A DNA stretch of 64,000 nucleotides from AP-15 sp963755435 (GTDB lineage: Bacteria; Pseudomonadota; Alphaproteobacteria; ATCC43930; CGMCC-115725). Below, in pieces: positions 9,381-17,515 of the stretch. The position numbers were made by a program, and so were the translations under genes. The notes below the pieces were generated by a model. The model had not been told where the DNA came from. It did no database searches and saw only the letters and a list, made by a program, of their open reading frames with translations. The DNA lies in the NCBI GenBank assembly GCA_963755435.1, contig CAVWJX010000005.1:1302001-1366000 (forward strand), in the 5' to 3' direction. The stretch's first letter is position 1. Each line of letters starts with the position of its first letter.

Positions 9381-10396
9381 GATCGTTCCAGCCGCGGGAT
9401 GCCGAGCGCTGGGACAATTTCGTGCGCGCTCGCCCGGACGGAACGTTCTTTCATCTCTCGCCGTGGCGGCGGGTGATCGAGCGCGCCTTTGGCCACCGCA
9501 CCCATTACCTCTTGGCCGAGCGCGCCGGCCAGGTGACCGGGGTGCTGCCGCTGACCCATCTCAGATCGGCCTTGTTCGGCTCGTCGCTGATCGCCAACGC
9601 CTATGCCGTCGAGGGCGGCCCGATCGCCGCCGACCCGGCCAGCCTCGCCGCGCTCGAAGAGAGCGCCGTGCGCCTGATGGATACGCTCAGAGCACCGGTG
9701 CTCGAAATCCGCAGCTTCTCCGAAGGCCGCGCCGATTGGGCCAATAGGTCGGGCCTTTACGCGATCTTTCGTAAGCCGATCGAAGCCGCGGCCGAGGTTA
9801 ACTTGAAATCTGTGCCGCGCAAGCAGCGCGCGATGATTCGCAAGGGCATGCAGAACGGGCTGCGCTCGCATATCGACGACGATGTTGGCCGTCTTCATAA
9901 AATCTATGCCGAAAGCGTGCATAATCTCGGAACCCCGGTATTTGCCAAATCTTATTTCCAGATCTTGCGGGAAGAATTCCCCAATGCCTCGGACATTGTC
10001 ACGGTGACCCGCGATCAAAAGGCGGTGGCGGCAGTGCTCAACTTTTATTTTCGCGACACGGTTCTGCCGTTCTACGGCGGCGGGGGCGTGGCGGCGCGGG
10101 CGCTCGCCGCCAACGATTTCATGTATTGGGAGGTGATGCGGCGAGCCGGCGAGCGCGGCTGCCGCCATTTCGATTTCGGCCGCAGCAAGATCGGCACAGG
10201 GGCATACGCGTTCAAACGCAATTGGGGGTTCGAGCCGATGCCATTGGTTTATCAGTTCCGGTTGGCAAAACACCACGACGTGCCCGATTTGAACCCGCTC
10301 AATCCCAAATACGCCCGGTTGGCCGCCCTGTGGAAAAGATTGCCGCTGGCGCTCGCGACCCGGCTCGGGCCATTGATCGTCAGGGGGATCGGCTGA
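9353..10396 (+). CDS. XrtA/PEP-CTERM-associated FemAB-like protein (GNAT fold)
   Basis: A 347-residue protein of the FemAB-related group found in PEP-CTERM loci (TIGR03019). The first domain carries WDNFVRARPDGTFFHLSPW. The acyltransferase-like second half carries NLKSVPRKQRAMIRKGM, LPFYGGGG and the conserved HFDFGRSKIGTGAYAFKRNWGF. FemAB enzymes transfer amino acids from tRNA onto peptidoglycan bridges; in this subfamily the acceptor is unknown, and modification of the polysaccharide or of a sorted protein is only a suggestion. It overlaps the deacetylase by 28 bp and is followed two bases later by exosortase A, so it is cotranscribed with both. Confidence 0.9.
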   Translation: MDGLSPLAVRSFQPRDAERWDNFVRARPDGTFFHLSPWRRVIERAFGHRTHYLLAERAGQVTGVLPLTHLRSALFGSSLIANAYAVEGGPIAADPASLAALEESAVRLMDTLRAPVLEIRSFSEGRADWANRSGLYAIFRKPIEAAAEVNLKSVPRKQRAMIRKGMQNGLRSHIDDDVGRLHKIYAESVHNLGTPVFAKSYFQILREEFPNASDIVTVTRDQKAVAAVLNFYFRDTVLPFYGGGGVAARALAANDFMYWEVMRRAGERGCRHFDFGRSKIGTGAYAFKRNWGFEPMPLVYQFRLAKHHDVPDLNPLNPKYARLAALWKRLPLALATRLGPLIVRGIG

Positions 10397-10398
10397 CC

Positions 10399-12054
10399 AT
10401 GGATGTCTTGCACGGGCCGGGTTCACCGGACGATCGAGCCACCTCGGCAAATGCCTTGCCAATGGGGCCGCCCCCGGTTGCCACGGGCCGCCTCGACGCT
10501 GCAGCACCCGCCCGGGGTTGGCCGGCGGCGGTAGTGCTGATCGGATTGTCGGCCCTCGTCTTCGGCGCGGTATTTCGCCACGACGTCGCGGCGGCGGTAC
10601 GTGTGTGGATCGAGTCGACGGCCTACAATCATTGCTTTCTGATTCTGCCGCTGATCGGGTTTCTGCTGTGGGAGAGGCGGGCGGCGATCGCGTCGATGTC
10701 GCCGGCGCCGGCGTTTTGGCCGCTCGTCGCCATGCCGCTCCTATCCGCGGTTTGGCTGGTCGCGGCGATCTTCGACGTCAATGAGGGCCGGCAACTGGTG
10801 GTCGTCGCAATGTTCGAGGTCGTCTTGCTGGTAACGCTGGGGCCGCGGGTGTTCCGGCGGCTGCTGGCGCCGATGTTGTTTCTGTTCTTTCTGGTGCCGA
10901 CCGGTGCCTTTCTGGTGCCGTCATTGCAGACGATCACCGCAAAGATCGTGGTCGCCGGGCTGCACGCCTTGCACATTCCGGTCTTCTCCGACGGGTACAT
11001 GATCGAAATCCCCGAGGGCAACTTTGAGATCGCCGAAGCCTGTGCCGGTCTGCGGTTTCTGATCGCCTCGACCGTGTTCGGGTGCTTTTTCGCCGTGGTT
11101 ATGTACCGCAGCTTTTGGCGCCGCGCGGCGTTCATTGCGCTGTCCTTGGTAGTGCCGATCGGCGCCAACGGCATGCGCGCATTGGGCATCCTGCTGTTGG
11201 CGCATCTCGAAGGCAGCGCCACCGCGGTTGAGGCCGACCACATCATCTATGGCTGGCTGTTCTTTTCGCTGGTGATCCTGCTGCTGATCGCGATCGGGAT
11301 GGCGTTTGTCGATAAGGCCGAGCCGGCGCTGACCTTGCCGGTACGGCCGCCGCTGCCGGCCGGGAGGGCGCCGGCCTGGCGGTTCGCAGTCGCGGCGGCA
11401 GCTGCCGTTCTGCTCGCGCTCGCGGGTCCGGCCTACGCGGCTCGGCTGGACGGCGAGTTCCCGGCTTCGGCTTTGCCGCACGCCGCGAGCCCACGGGTCC
11501 GTGCGCCGTGGCGGCTGGCAGCGGATCCCGGCATCGGCTGGCGACCGAAGGTCTACGGTGCCGATCGCCAGTTTCTGCAGGCGTTTGCGGCACCCGGTGC
11601 CGACCTCGTCGTCAGGTATGTAGCACTCTATCGCCTGCGCGCGGTCGGCAACGCGCTGACCAACACCGACAACCGCATCGCCGACGACAAGCTGTGGCGA
11701 GAGGCCGAGCAGGGACCCGCAGAGCTGTCGCTCGGCGGCGAGCCGGTCCGGGTGACCGCCACCCAGATTGTCAGCGGTCCGCGCCGTCGGCTGGTATGGT
11801 CGTTCTATCTGGTCGATGGGAAAATTGTCCGCGGCTTGCTCGAGGCCAAGCTGCTGCAAGCCCGCGCGGTTTTGCTGCGGCGCGCCCCGCTCGCCGCATT
11901 CGTCGCGGTTTCGGCGAGCATGGACGATCCCGATCATCCCGCCGCCGGTCAGCTCGAAAGCTTTCTGCAGTCAACGCAGCCGCTGTCGCAATACCTCGAT
12001 GCGCTGCTCCGCGCCGACCAGGTGAGCGCCGCCCGAAGCGCCAGCGCCAAATAG
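10399..12054 (+). CDS. xrtA: Exosortase A fused to an EpsI domain
   Basis: A 551-residue membrane protein. The N-terminal 300 residues form an eight-helix-type exosortase with all three catalytic residues visible: Cys215 in AEACAGLRFLIA, Arg260 in GANGMRALGILL and His281 in DHIIYGWLFF. After a final helix (about 335-352) comes a periplasmic EpsI-type domain (DUF3485) starting around WRLAADPGIGWRPKVYGAD. Exosortases cleave and sort proteins with C-terminal PEP-CTERM tails. The EpsI domain is sometimes a separate gene and here is fused. The ATG at 10399 was chosen because longer in-frame starts lie inside the FemAB-like gene. One substrate candidate is encoded at 29645-30274. Confidence 0.95.
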   Translation: MDVLHGPGSPDDRATSANALPMGPPPVATGRLDAAAPARGWPAAVVLIGLSALVFGAVFRHDVAAAVRVWIESTAYNHCFLILPLIGFLLWERRAAIASMSPAPAFWPLVAMPLLSAVWLVAAIFDVNEGRQLVVVAMFEVVLLVTLGPRVFRRLLAPMLFLFFLVPTGAFLVPSLQTITAKIVVAGLHALHIPVFSDGYMIEIPEGNFEIAEACAGLRFLIASTVFGCFFAVVMYRSFWRRAAFIALSLVVPIGANGMRALGILLLAHLEGSATAVEADHIIYGWLFFSLVILLLIAIGMAFVDKAEPALTLPVRPPLPAGRAPAWRFAVAAAAAVLLALAGPAYAARLDGEFPASALPHAASPRVRAPWRLAADPGIGWRPKVYGADRQFLQAFAAPGADLVVRYVALYRLRAVGNALTNTDNRIADDKLWREAEQGPAELSLGGEPVRVTATQIVSGPRRRLVWSFYLVDGKIVRGLLEAKLLQARAVLLRRAPLAAFVAVSASMDDPDHPAAGQLESFLQSTQPLSQYLDALLRADQVSAARSASAK

Positions 12055-12177
12055 CCGGGAGCGGCAGCACGAGTGTAATTTGCGATCGCCTCGGTCGAAA
12101 AGGTGCCTGGGCATCATCTATCCGCGCCGCCGACCCGGGCGCCGGCCGGGGCAGCGCCGAGCGGACGCCGGCGCCGG

Positions 12178-13239
12178 CTAGGTGGTTGCCGGCGGCAATT
12201 TGGGCTGTGCCGATCCCGGTGCACCGCATTGCCGCGGCGTCCATTGCTCAGCCAGCGCCTTGATCTCGAAGGGGGTTGCCGCCCGGCCGCCGAGTTCGCC
12301 CATGAAGAAGTCGAGATACTGCTCGATGCGCCGCAAAAAAGCCCGCAGATCGGCCTCGCTGCGCACATATGGCGTATTGCCCGGGGCAAGCGAGGGGCTG
12401 TGATAAGTAAAGCTGAAGACGCGGTGACCATGTCGCAGCAAGGCGCGGGTCAATCGGCGCTGTTCGGCGAACGAGATGCCCTCAGGGGTCAGGGTGATGC
12501 GCTCGATCAGCCCGAGCCGGGCGAGAATGCCCGGTACGTGCAGCGCCTTCAGCCGCTCGTTCATGGTCAGCACATAGGCCATCGGCCCGCCTGGGGCGAG
12601 CAACCCGGTATAGCCGATCGAAAGCGGGATCTCGAGCAAGGCCGGACCGGCATCGAACCAGTAGGGCCGTGCCCCGCAATGCGAGAAATCGGGCCCAAAC
12701 TTGCGGCTCAGATTGGTGCCGGGAACGACGCTGACGTCGATCTCATAGCCGAGTTCGGCGAGAATCCGCGCCGTCGCCGGGCCGACCCCGTATCGGCCCG
12801 CCTTATAAATGCGCGGTCGTACCCCGAGGTTTTCGCAGATGATCCGGGTCAGCTGGGAGAGCTTCTCGCGCTCAAGCTCAATCGGCAGGTTGCCCGGGTA
12901 CGAGTTTTCGTCGGTTGCCTGCTCGACGAAGGGTGGGGTGTCCCACGGTTGGAGGTGGGCGCCGATCTCGCAGGCTCCCGAGCGGTGCAGGTCGCGGATG
13001 AACTCGTATCCTTCCGGCGTGCTGCTGACCGGGTAGTCGAGGACGAAGGTCGGGCGCACCCCATGGCGTTCGAAGATTGGCTGAGTTTGCGCCTGACGCT
13101 TGACCGAGGTGACGCCCATCGCGCGGCGGGGCTGCTCGCTCGCCCAGTCGAATTCGGCTTCGGTGTCGACCACGACGACGATCAACGGAGGGTGGTCGGC
13201 CGGCCAGTCGATCACTCTCCAGGTTTGGGGGTCGAGCAT
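12178..13239 (-). CDS. WalW-like polysaccharide deacetylase family protein
   Basis: A 353-residue protein encoded against the direction of the XrtA cluster. It has the deacetylase-like beginning LIVVVVDTEAEFDW (acidic motif), the segment RPTFVLDYPVSSTPEG, a metal-site histidine in EIGAHLQPWDTPPF, and a late TYHSPSL motif. This matches the WalW branch of NodB-like enzymes, whose substrates are poorly known. It converges with xrtA (123 bp apart) and diverges from a glycosyltransferase. It is therefore a second carbohydrate esterase candidate in the locus, but with its own promoter. Metal residues look intact, so activity is plausible. Exact sugar target unknown. Confidence 0.75.
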   Translation of the reverse strand: MLDPQTWRVIDWPADHPPLIVVVVDTEAEFDWASEQPRRAMGVTSVKRQAQTQPIFERHGVRPTFVLDYPVSSTPEGYEFIRDLHRSGACEIGAHLQPWDTPPFVEQATDENSYPGNLPIELEREKLSQLTRIICENLGVRPRIYKAGRYGVGPATARILAELGYEIDVSVVPGTNLSRKFGPDFSHCGARPYWFDAGPALLEIPLSIGYTGLLAPGGPMAYVLTMNERLKALHVPGILARLGLIERITLTPEGISFAEQRRLTRALLRHGHRVFSFTYHSPSLAPGNTPYVRSEADLRAFLRRIEQYLDFFMGELGGRAATPFEIKALAEQWTPRQCGAPGSAQPKLPPATT

Positions 13240-13332
13240 GCCTCAACGACGGCGGCCGACGATCTGCGCGGATCGCGCCGGCAACCGGTTCGCACGCGGC
13301 CGCCGGGAACAGCGAGGAATCGCCAAATCATG

Positions 13333-13361
13333 TTGCAACGCGCAGCCCATCATCTTGTAAC
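13333..13361 (+). promoter_or_regulatory. Candidate promoter in the divergent walW-like/glycosyltransferase region
   Basis: TTGCAA (13333-13338) and TGTAAC (13356-13361) are 17 bp apart, each matching the sigma-70 consensus at four of six positions. They lie in the 293-bp gap (13240-13532) between the minus-strand deacetylase and the plus-strand glycosyltransferase. Nothing else was recognised in this gap. Prediction only. Confidence 0.3.
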
Positions 13362-13532
13362 ATACCGTAACACGGGGCCCATTGATATGCGAGCGCTCAG
13401 GGCACGCTCCCGAACTTGCGACGGCATATCCCCAAGAGGTGCAGAATCTCTCAATGCCGCCTAGCCGGTGGGTCGGCCGATGCCGATCGTAGGTCAGCAG
13501 ATAACAACCTTGCGCATCCGGCGCCCACGACG

Positions 13533-14672
13533 ATGATGACCCCCACCGAGAATTCCGGGAGCAGTAGCTTGCGCCCGCATCTCCTCCATGTGTTCCCAAG
13601 CTTCGGGATCGGCGGGATACCGCTGCGGATGGTTAGGGTAATCAATCATTTTGGCGAGCGGCTGCGTCACACTGTGGTGGCTCTCGACAATAACTTCGAG
13701 GCGGCTCAACATCTCGCCGTCGATCTCGGTGTAGGCTTGCTCGCGCCTGGGCGACCGCGGCGCGGTCTGTTCGGGGCTCTTGCCGAGAGCAGCGCCGTGC
13801 TGCGACGGCTGCGGCCTGATCTGTTGATCACCTATAATTGGGGGGCAATCGAATGGGCGATGGCCGATCGGCTGCGGCCGGTCGCGCGCCAGATGCATTT
13901 CGAGGCCGGCTTTGGCGAGGAAGAGGCCGACCGCCAGATCCGGCGCCGGGTATGGTTTCGGCGTCGCGCCCTTACCCGTTGCGTTAAGGTTGTGGTGCCG
14001 TCGCGTCGGCTCGAGGATTTAGCGTGCCGAGTATGGAAGTTACCGGCGCGGCAGGTCGCCTATATCCCCAACGGGGTCGACATCGAGCGCTTTGCCGATC
14101 CGCGCGACGCGATACCGGGCTTCGCCCGCCAGCCCGGTGAATTGGTGATCGGCACGGTGGCGCCGTTGCGGCGGGAAAAGAATATCGGGCGGCTGCTGCG
14201 CGTCTTCGCCCGGCTCGACCCGTCGCTCCCGATACGCCTGGTGATCGCCGGCGCGGGCGTGGAGCGGGCGGCGCTCATTGGGCTCGCCGATCAATTGGGG
14301 CTGGCCCAGCGGGTAATCTTTACCGGCCAAGTCGCACCGGAGGCGGTGCTGGGCGGCTTCGACGTCTTCGCGCTGTCCTCGGACACGGAACAGATGCCCA
14401 ATGCGCTCCTTGAAGCGATGGCCGCTGGCCGCGCCGTCGCCGCGGTCGATGTCGGCGATGTCAAGAGCATGCTGTGCGAAGACAATCGCGAGTTTGTCGC
14501 CGCGCGCGACGACGAGGCCGGCTTTGCCGCGGCGCTGGCCGGCTTGCTGCGCGACCCTGCCAAGCGCACGGCGCTGGGGCGGCAAAACCGCGAACGGGTC
14601 TCGAGCTCATTCTCGCAGGCTCGCATGTTTACCGCTTATTCGCTAATTTTCGGCCTGAATGACGGTCGATGA
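13533..14672 (+). CDS. Glycosyltransferase family 4
   Basis: A 379-residue GT-B fold glycosyltransferase. The start at 13533 (or the adjacent ATG at 13536) is preferred because the core begins LLHVFPSFGIGGIPLRMVR. Further family features are YIPNGVDIERF, IGTVAPLRREKNIGRLL and the donor-binding segment SSDTEQMPNALLEAMAAG. It probably adds a sugar to the lipid-linked repeat unit on the cytoplasmic face of the inner membrane. It opens a five-gene plus-strand run ending at 20977. Sugar specificity cannot be read. An open frame extends upstream to 13416 without family-like sequence. Confidence 0.88.
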   Translation: MMTPTENSGSSSLRPHLLHVFPSFGIGGIPLRMVRVINHFGERLRHTVVALDNNFEAAQHLAVDLGVGLLAPGRPRRGLFGALAESSAVLRRLRPDLLITYNWGAIEWAMADRLRPVARQMHFEAGFGEEEADRQIRRRVWFRRRALTRCVKVVVPSRRLEDLACRVWKLPARQVAYIPNGVDIERFADPRDAIPGFARQPGELVIGTVAPLRREKNIGRLLRVFARLDPSLPIRLVIAGAGVERAALIGLADQLGLAQRVIFTGQVAPEAVLGGFDVFALSSDTEQMPNALLEAMAAGRAVAAVDVGDVKSMLCEDNREFVAARDDEAGFAAALAGLLRDPAKRTALGRQNRERVSSSFSQARMFTAYSLIFGLNDGR

Positions 14673-14778
14673 TCCAGACCGGGAAGCCGCCCCCAAGCAA
14701 GCCAGCGCTGGTCGCAGCAACCATCCGCGCGCCGGCGGGTGTGCTCGATAAGCTGGCGCTAATCGGGGCGGCGCGATC

Positions 14779-15699
14779 GTGATCCGGCTAGTGGTTTCCG
14801 GGCCATTGCCGCGCCCGCCGGTCATGCGGTCGCACTGCCTCGCCAATCCCGACAGCCTGTTGGCAATCGCCGGCTATCCCGAAGCGGCGGATGCCGCAAA
14901 TACTGCTTTGTCCGATCGCTTCAGCCTGATCCTGCACGACCTGCGAATGGGCGGCGCATGGAAACGCACCAATCGCGGCAGGTTGCGACAAACCGAAGAG
15001 GTGCTGAGCGGCTACATCAATGCCGATCCGCGCGACGGTATCACGCTACTCGACATCGGCGCCTCCGATGGGATTACCACCGTCGAAGCGTTGCACGCGT
15101 TGCGCCGGACGTTTGGCGCGAGGGTCACGGCCATCGTCGCGGACCGAAATTTGTCGCTGCTGCGTTACCGGCGCGGTCCGGTCGTCGAATACCGCGCCGC
15201 GGATGGCGAGCCGGTAATGGCGCGCATCGGGCGCCTTGGTGTCCGACTCGCCCGGCCGCGGCAGGGGGCGCCGTCCGAAGCCAATCGGTTGGCCCGACTT
15301 TATCTGAGATGCATCGGATTCCGCGCTCAGATGCGCCGCGAGGCAGAGATCCCCTTGGTGCATCCGGTGGCGCGCCGCGAGCCAGGCGTTGTTGTCATCG
15401 AACTTGATTGCCTGGTTAGCAAGGAATGCTTAAAAGATCGTATTGCGGCGATCCGAGCGAGCAACGTGTTGAACCTCGGCTATTTCGCTCCGCCCCAACT
15501 TCGCCTTGCGGTCGGGCATCTGCATGGATATTTACGGGACGGCGGATGCCTGGTCGTCTCGCGCAATCACGACGAGCCAAATGGCGAGCGCGAGAACGGC
15601 TCGGTTTGGCTCAAGCACGGTGCCCGATTCCGCTGGGTCAGAGATTTCGGCGCTGGCTCCGAGATCAGACAAATTATCGATGATTGGCCGGTCGGCTGA
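14779..15699 (+). CDS. Methyltransferase-like protein of unknown function
   Basis: A 306-residue protein I cannot assign to a named family. The segment ITLLDIGASDGITTVEALHA resembles SAM-binding motif I (DIGAS-G) of class I methyltransferases. ARVTAIVADRNLSLL fits the following strand with its acidic residue, and GCLVVSRNHDE fits a late strand. A 60-residue insertion rich in Arg lies in the middle, larger than usual. The start may be the GTG at 14779 or the ATG at 14824. It sits between a glycosyltransferase and two asparagine-synthetase-like genes, so sugar or lipid-carrier modification is plausible. Function unproven. Confidence 0.65.
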   Translation: MIRLVVSGPLPRPPVMRSHCLANPDSLLAIAGYPEAADAANTALSDRFSLILHDLRMGGAWKRTNRGRLRQTEEVLSGYINADPRDGITLLDIGASDGITTVEALHALRRTFGARVTAIVADRNLSLLRYRRGPVVEYRAADGEPVMARIGRLGVRLARPRQGAPSEANRLARLYLRCIGFRAQMRREAEIPLVHPVARREPGVVVIELDCLVSKECLKDRIAAIRASNVLNLGYFAPPQLRLAVGHLHGYLRDGGCLVVSRNHDEPNGERENGSVWLKHGARFRWVRDFGAGSEIRQIIDDWPVG

Positions 15700-15757
15700 C
15701 GCTTCGGCTTCCCTGGCCGCGCACAGCCGATAACGAGCGGGCGACGAGCCAGAATTG

Positions 15758-17506
15758 ATGGGCGGCTTTTTCCTATTGTGCACCGGGCCGAACCGCGATC
15801 GGGCGGCGGCGCTGTCGGGGTTGCGCCGGGCCTTCGCCGAGCTCGGTTTCGAGGCTCCGCAAATCATTGAGGCCCGGGATTACGTGTTTGCCGGGTATCC
15901 CGCGTTTGAGAATGGGTCCGTCCCGCTCAAGCGATCTCCGAACGGCGACTTCGTCTACGTCGGCGGCACCCTGGTCAGCGAGGGCGGGTTCGGCACCGCC
16001 GCCGCGGCCCGCTTTCCCGATTGCGCCGCCTTGGCCGCGGCCGGGGACGATCCAATCATGGGTCATTACGCGGTGGTTCGCGCCCGCAACGGCCAGACCG
16101 AGATCCGGCTCGACCGGTTCGGCGGGTACCATCTTTTCTACAACCTCGCCGCGGGCGTGGTGTCGTCGTCATTCTACGCGATCGCTTCGATTCTCGACAG
16201 CCTGAGCCTGTCACAGCAGAGTGCGTGCGAATACGTTTTTAACGGCGTCGTTTCCGGTAACCGGACCTTGTTCGGCGAGGTGGTGCTGGCACCGATCGGC
16301 GCCACGATCCGGGTCGGCCCGCACGGATTGGACGTGGTCCGCCCGGCCCTGCGGGTGACCCGCGAATTTACCTCGGAAACCCGCCAAGCCTCCCTCGACC
16401 GCAGCATGGCGCTACTCGACCGTTACTTCGCCGCGGTCACCGGCAGCTTTGGCGACCGGGTCGGCTGCGCCCTTTCCGGCGGCTATGATTCGCGCCTGAT
16501 GCTGGCTTGCTTGCGCCGTCACGGCGCCCGGCCGCGCGTCTACGTCTATGGCAGCGCGCCCGAGCGCGATGTCCGGCTGGCCAGCGAAATCGCCCGACAG
16601 GAGGGCTTTCCGCTCGCGGTTATCGACAAAAATGACCAGCCGATGATCCCGCCCGACGAGTTTGCTCCGATCGCGCATCGCAATTTTCTTGCGGCCGACG
16701 GCTATGGCTATGGCGGCATTTTTCAGAACGACGCCGAAATCGCCGAATCGGCGCGTCGGGTGCGCGGCAACTCCATAGCTTTCAACGGCGGCGGCGGCGA
16801 AATTTTCCGCAACTTCTTTTATCTCCCCGATCGCCGATACACCATTCGTGAATTTTTATGGAGCTTTTATAGTCGATTCGATCCGGCCATCTCAATGCCG
16901 GCATTCGATGCCGCCGCCTATTACCGCGAGCTCGAAAGAAAGGTAATGGATCTTCTGGATACCGACGAGCCGTTGCTGGCCCGCCCGACCGTTGAATGGC
17001 TCTACCACAGCTTTCGTTGCCGGGCCTGGGACGGCAAGGTCGACAGCGTCGCCGCTCGCTACGGGTTCACCGCGATGCCATATCTCGAACGCTCGATCAC
17101 CGAGCATGCCAGCGCGCTGCACCTGTCGTGGAAAAATCATGGCGCCTACGAGGCCGCGATGATCTGCCGCGCCGATCGCCAACTGGCGCGCTATCCGTCG
17201 ATCTACGGTCATAATTTCGCGGCACCGCCACCGCTCTCGCGGCGGATCGTCGACTACGCGACCTATGTTCGACCGCCCTGGTTGCGGCGCTATACCTATC
17301 GCCTCAAATATGTTCGCCGACGCCTCGGCGACTGGCCGGGCTACCTGGCCGAGCCGTACCGCGACGCGGTGCTGCCGGGTGGGGCGCAGATCCTCAGCCG
17401 GCTGTTTCGGGTCGAGCGCATTGGCGACGAGGCCCAGTTTGCCAGAATCCTGTCGCTCGAATACGCGCTGCGCCGCTTCGGCTCGCGTGTTAAAGTCGAG
17501 TTTTGA
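15758..17506 (+). CDS. Asparagine synthetase-like protein lacking the glutaminase cysteine
   Basis: A 582-residue protein. The N-terminal half resembles the Ntn-glutaminase fold of AsnB (DPIMGHYAVVRARNG, RLDRFGGYHLFYN), but it starts MGGFFLLCTG, with no cysteine at position 2. The C-terminal half has an intact ATP-pyrophosphatase loop, SGGYDS (240-245), and a later SIAFNGGGGEIF matching the GDGGDE region. It therefore probably activates a carboxylate with ATP but cannot release ammonia from glutamine itself. It may use free ammonia or another amine, or share ammonia with the intact AsnB nine bases downstream. The ATG at 15758 is used; TTG at 15755 is also possible. Confidence 0.78.
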   Translation: MGGFFLLCTGPNRDRAAALSGLRRAFAELGFEAPQIIEARDYVFAGYPAFENGSVPLKRSPNGDFVYVGGTLVSEGGFGTAAAARFPDCAALAAAGDDPIMGHYAVVRARNGQTEIRLDRFGGYHLFYNLAAGVVSSSFYAIASILDSLSLSQQSACEYVFNGVVSGNRTLFGEVVLAPIGATIRVGPHGLDVVRPALRVTREFTSETRQASLDRSMALLDRYFAAVTGSFGDRVGCALSGGYDSRLMLACLRRHGARPRVYVYGSAPERDVRLASEIARQEGFPLAVIDKNDQPMIPPDEFAPIAHRNFLAADGYGYGGIFQNDAEIAESARRVRGNSIAFNGGGGEIFRNFFYLPDRRYTIREFLWSFYSRFDPAISMPAFDAAAYYRELERKVMDLLDTDEPLLARPTVEWLYHSFRCRAWDGKVDSVAARYGFTAMPYLERSITEHASALHLSWKNHGAYEAAMICRADRQLARYPSIYGHNFAAPPPLSRRIVDYATYVRPPWLRRYTYRLKYVRRRLGDWPGYLAEPYRDAVLPGGAQILSRLFRVERIGDEAQFARILSLEYALRRFGSRVKVEF

Positions 17507-17515
17507 GGGCGGCCC

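Noticed and set aside
10126..10398. N-terminal extension of the exosortase
   Set aside because: It lies inside the FemAB-like gene in another frame; the ATG at 10399, two bases after the previous stop, gives the normal protein start.
12103..13464. 453-codon open frame on the plus strand
   Set aside because: Antisense to the WalW-like gene, which has real motifs; this frame has none.
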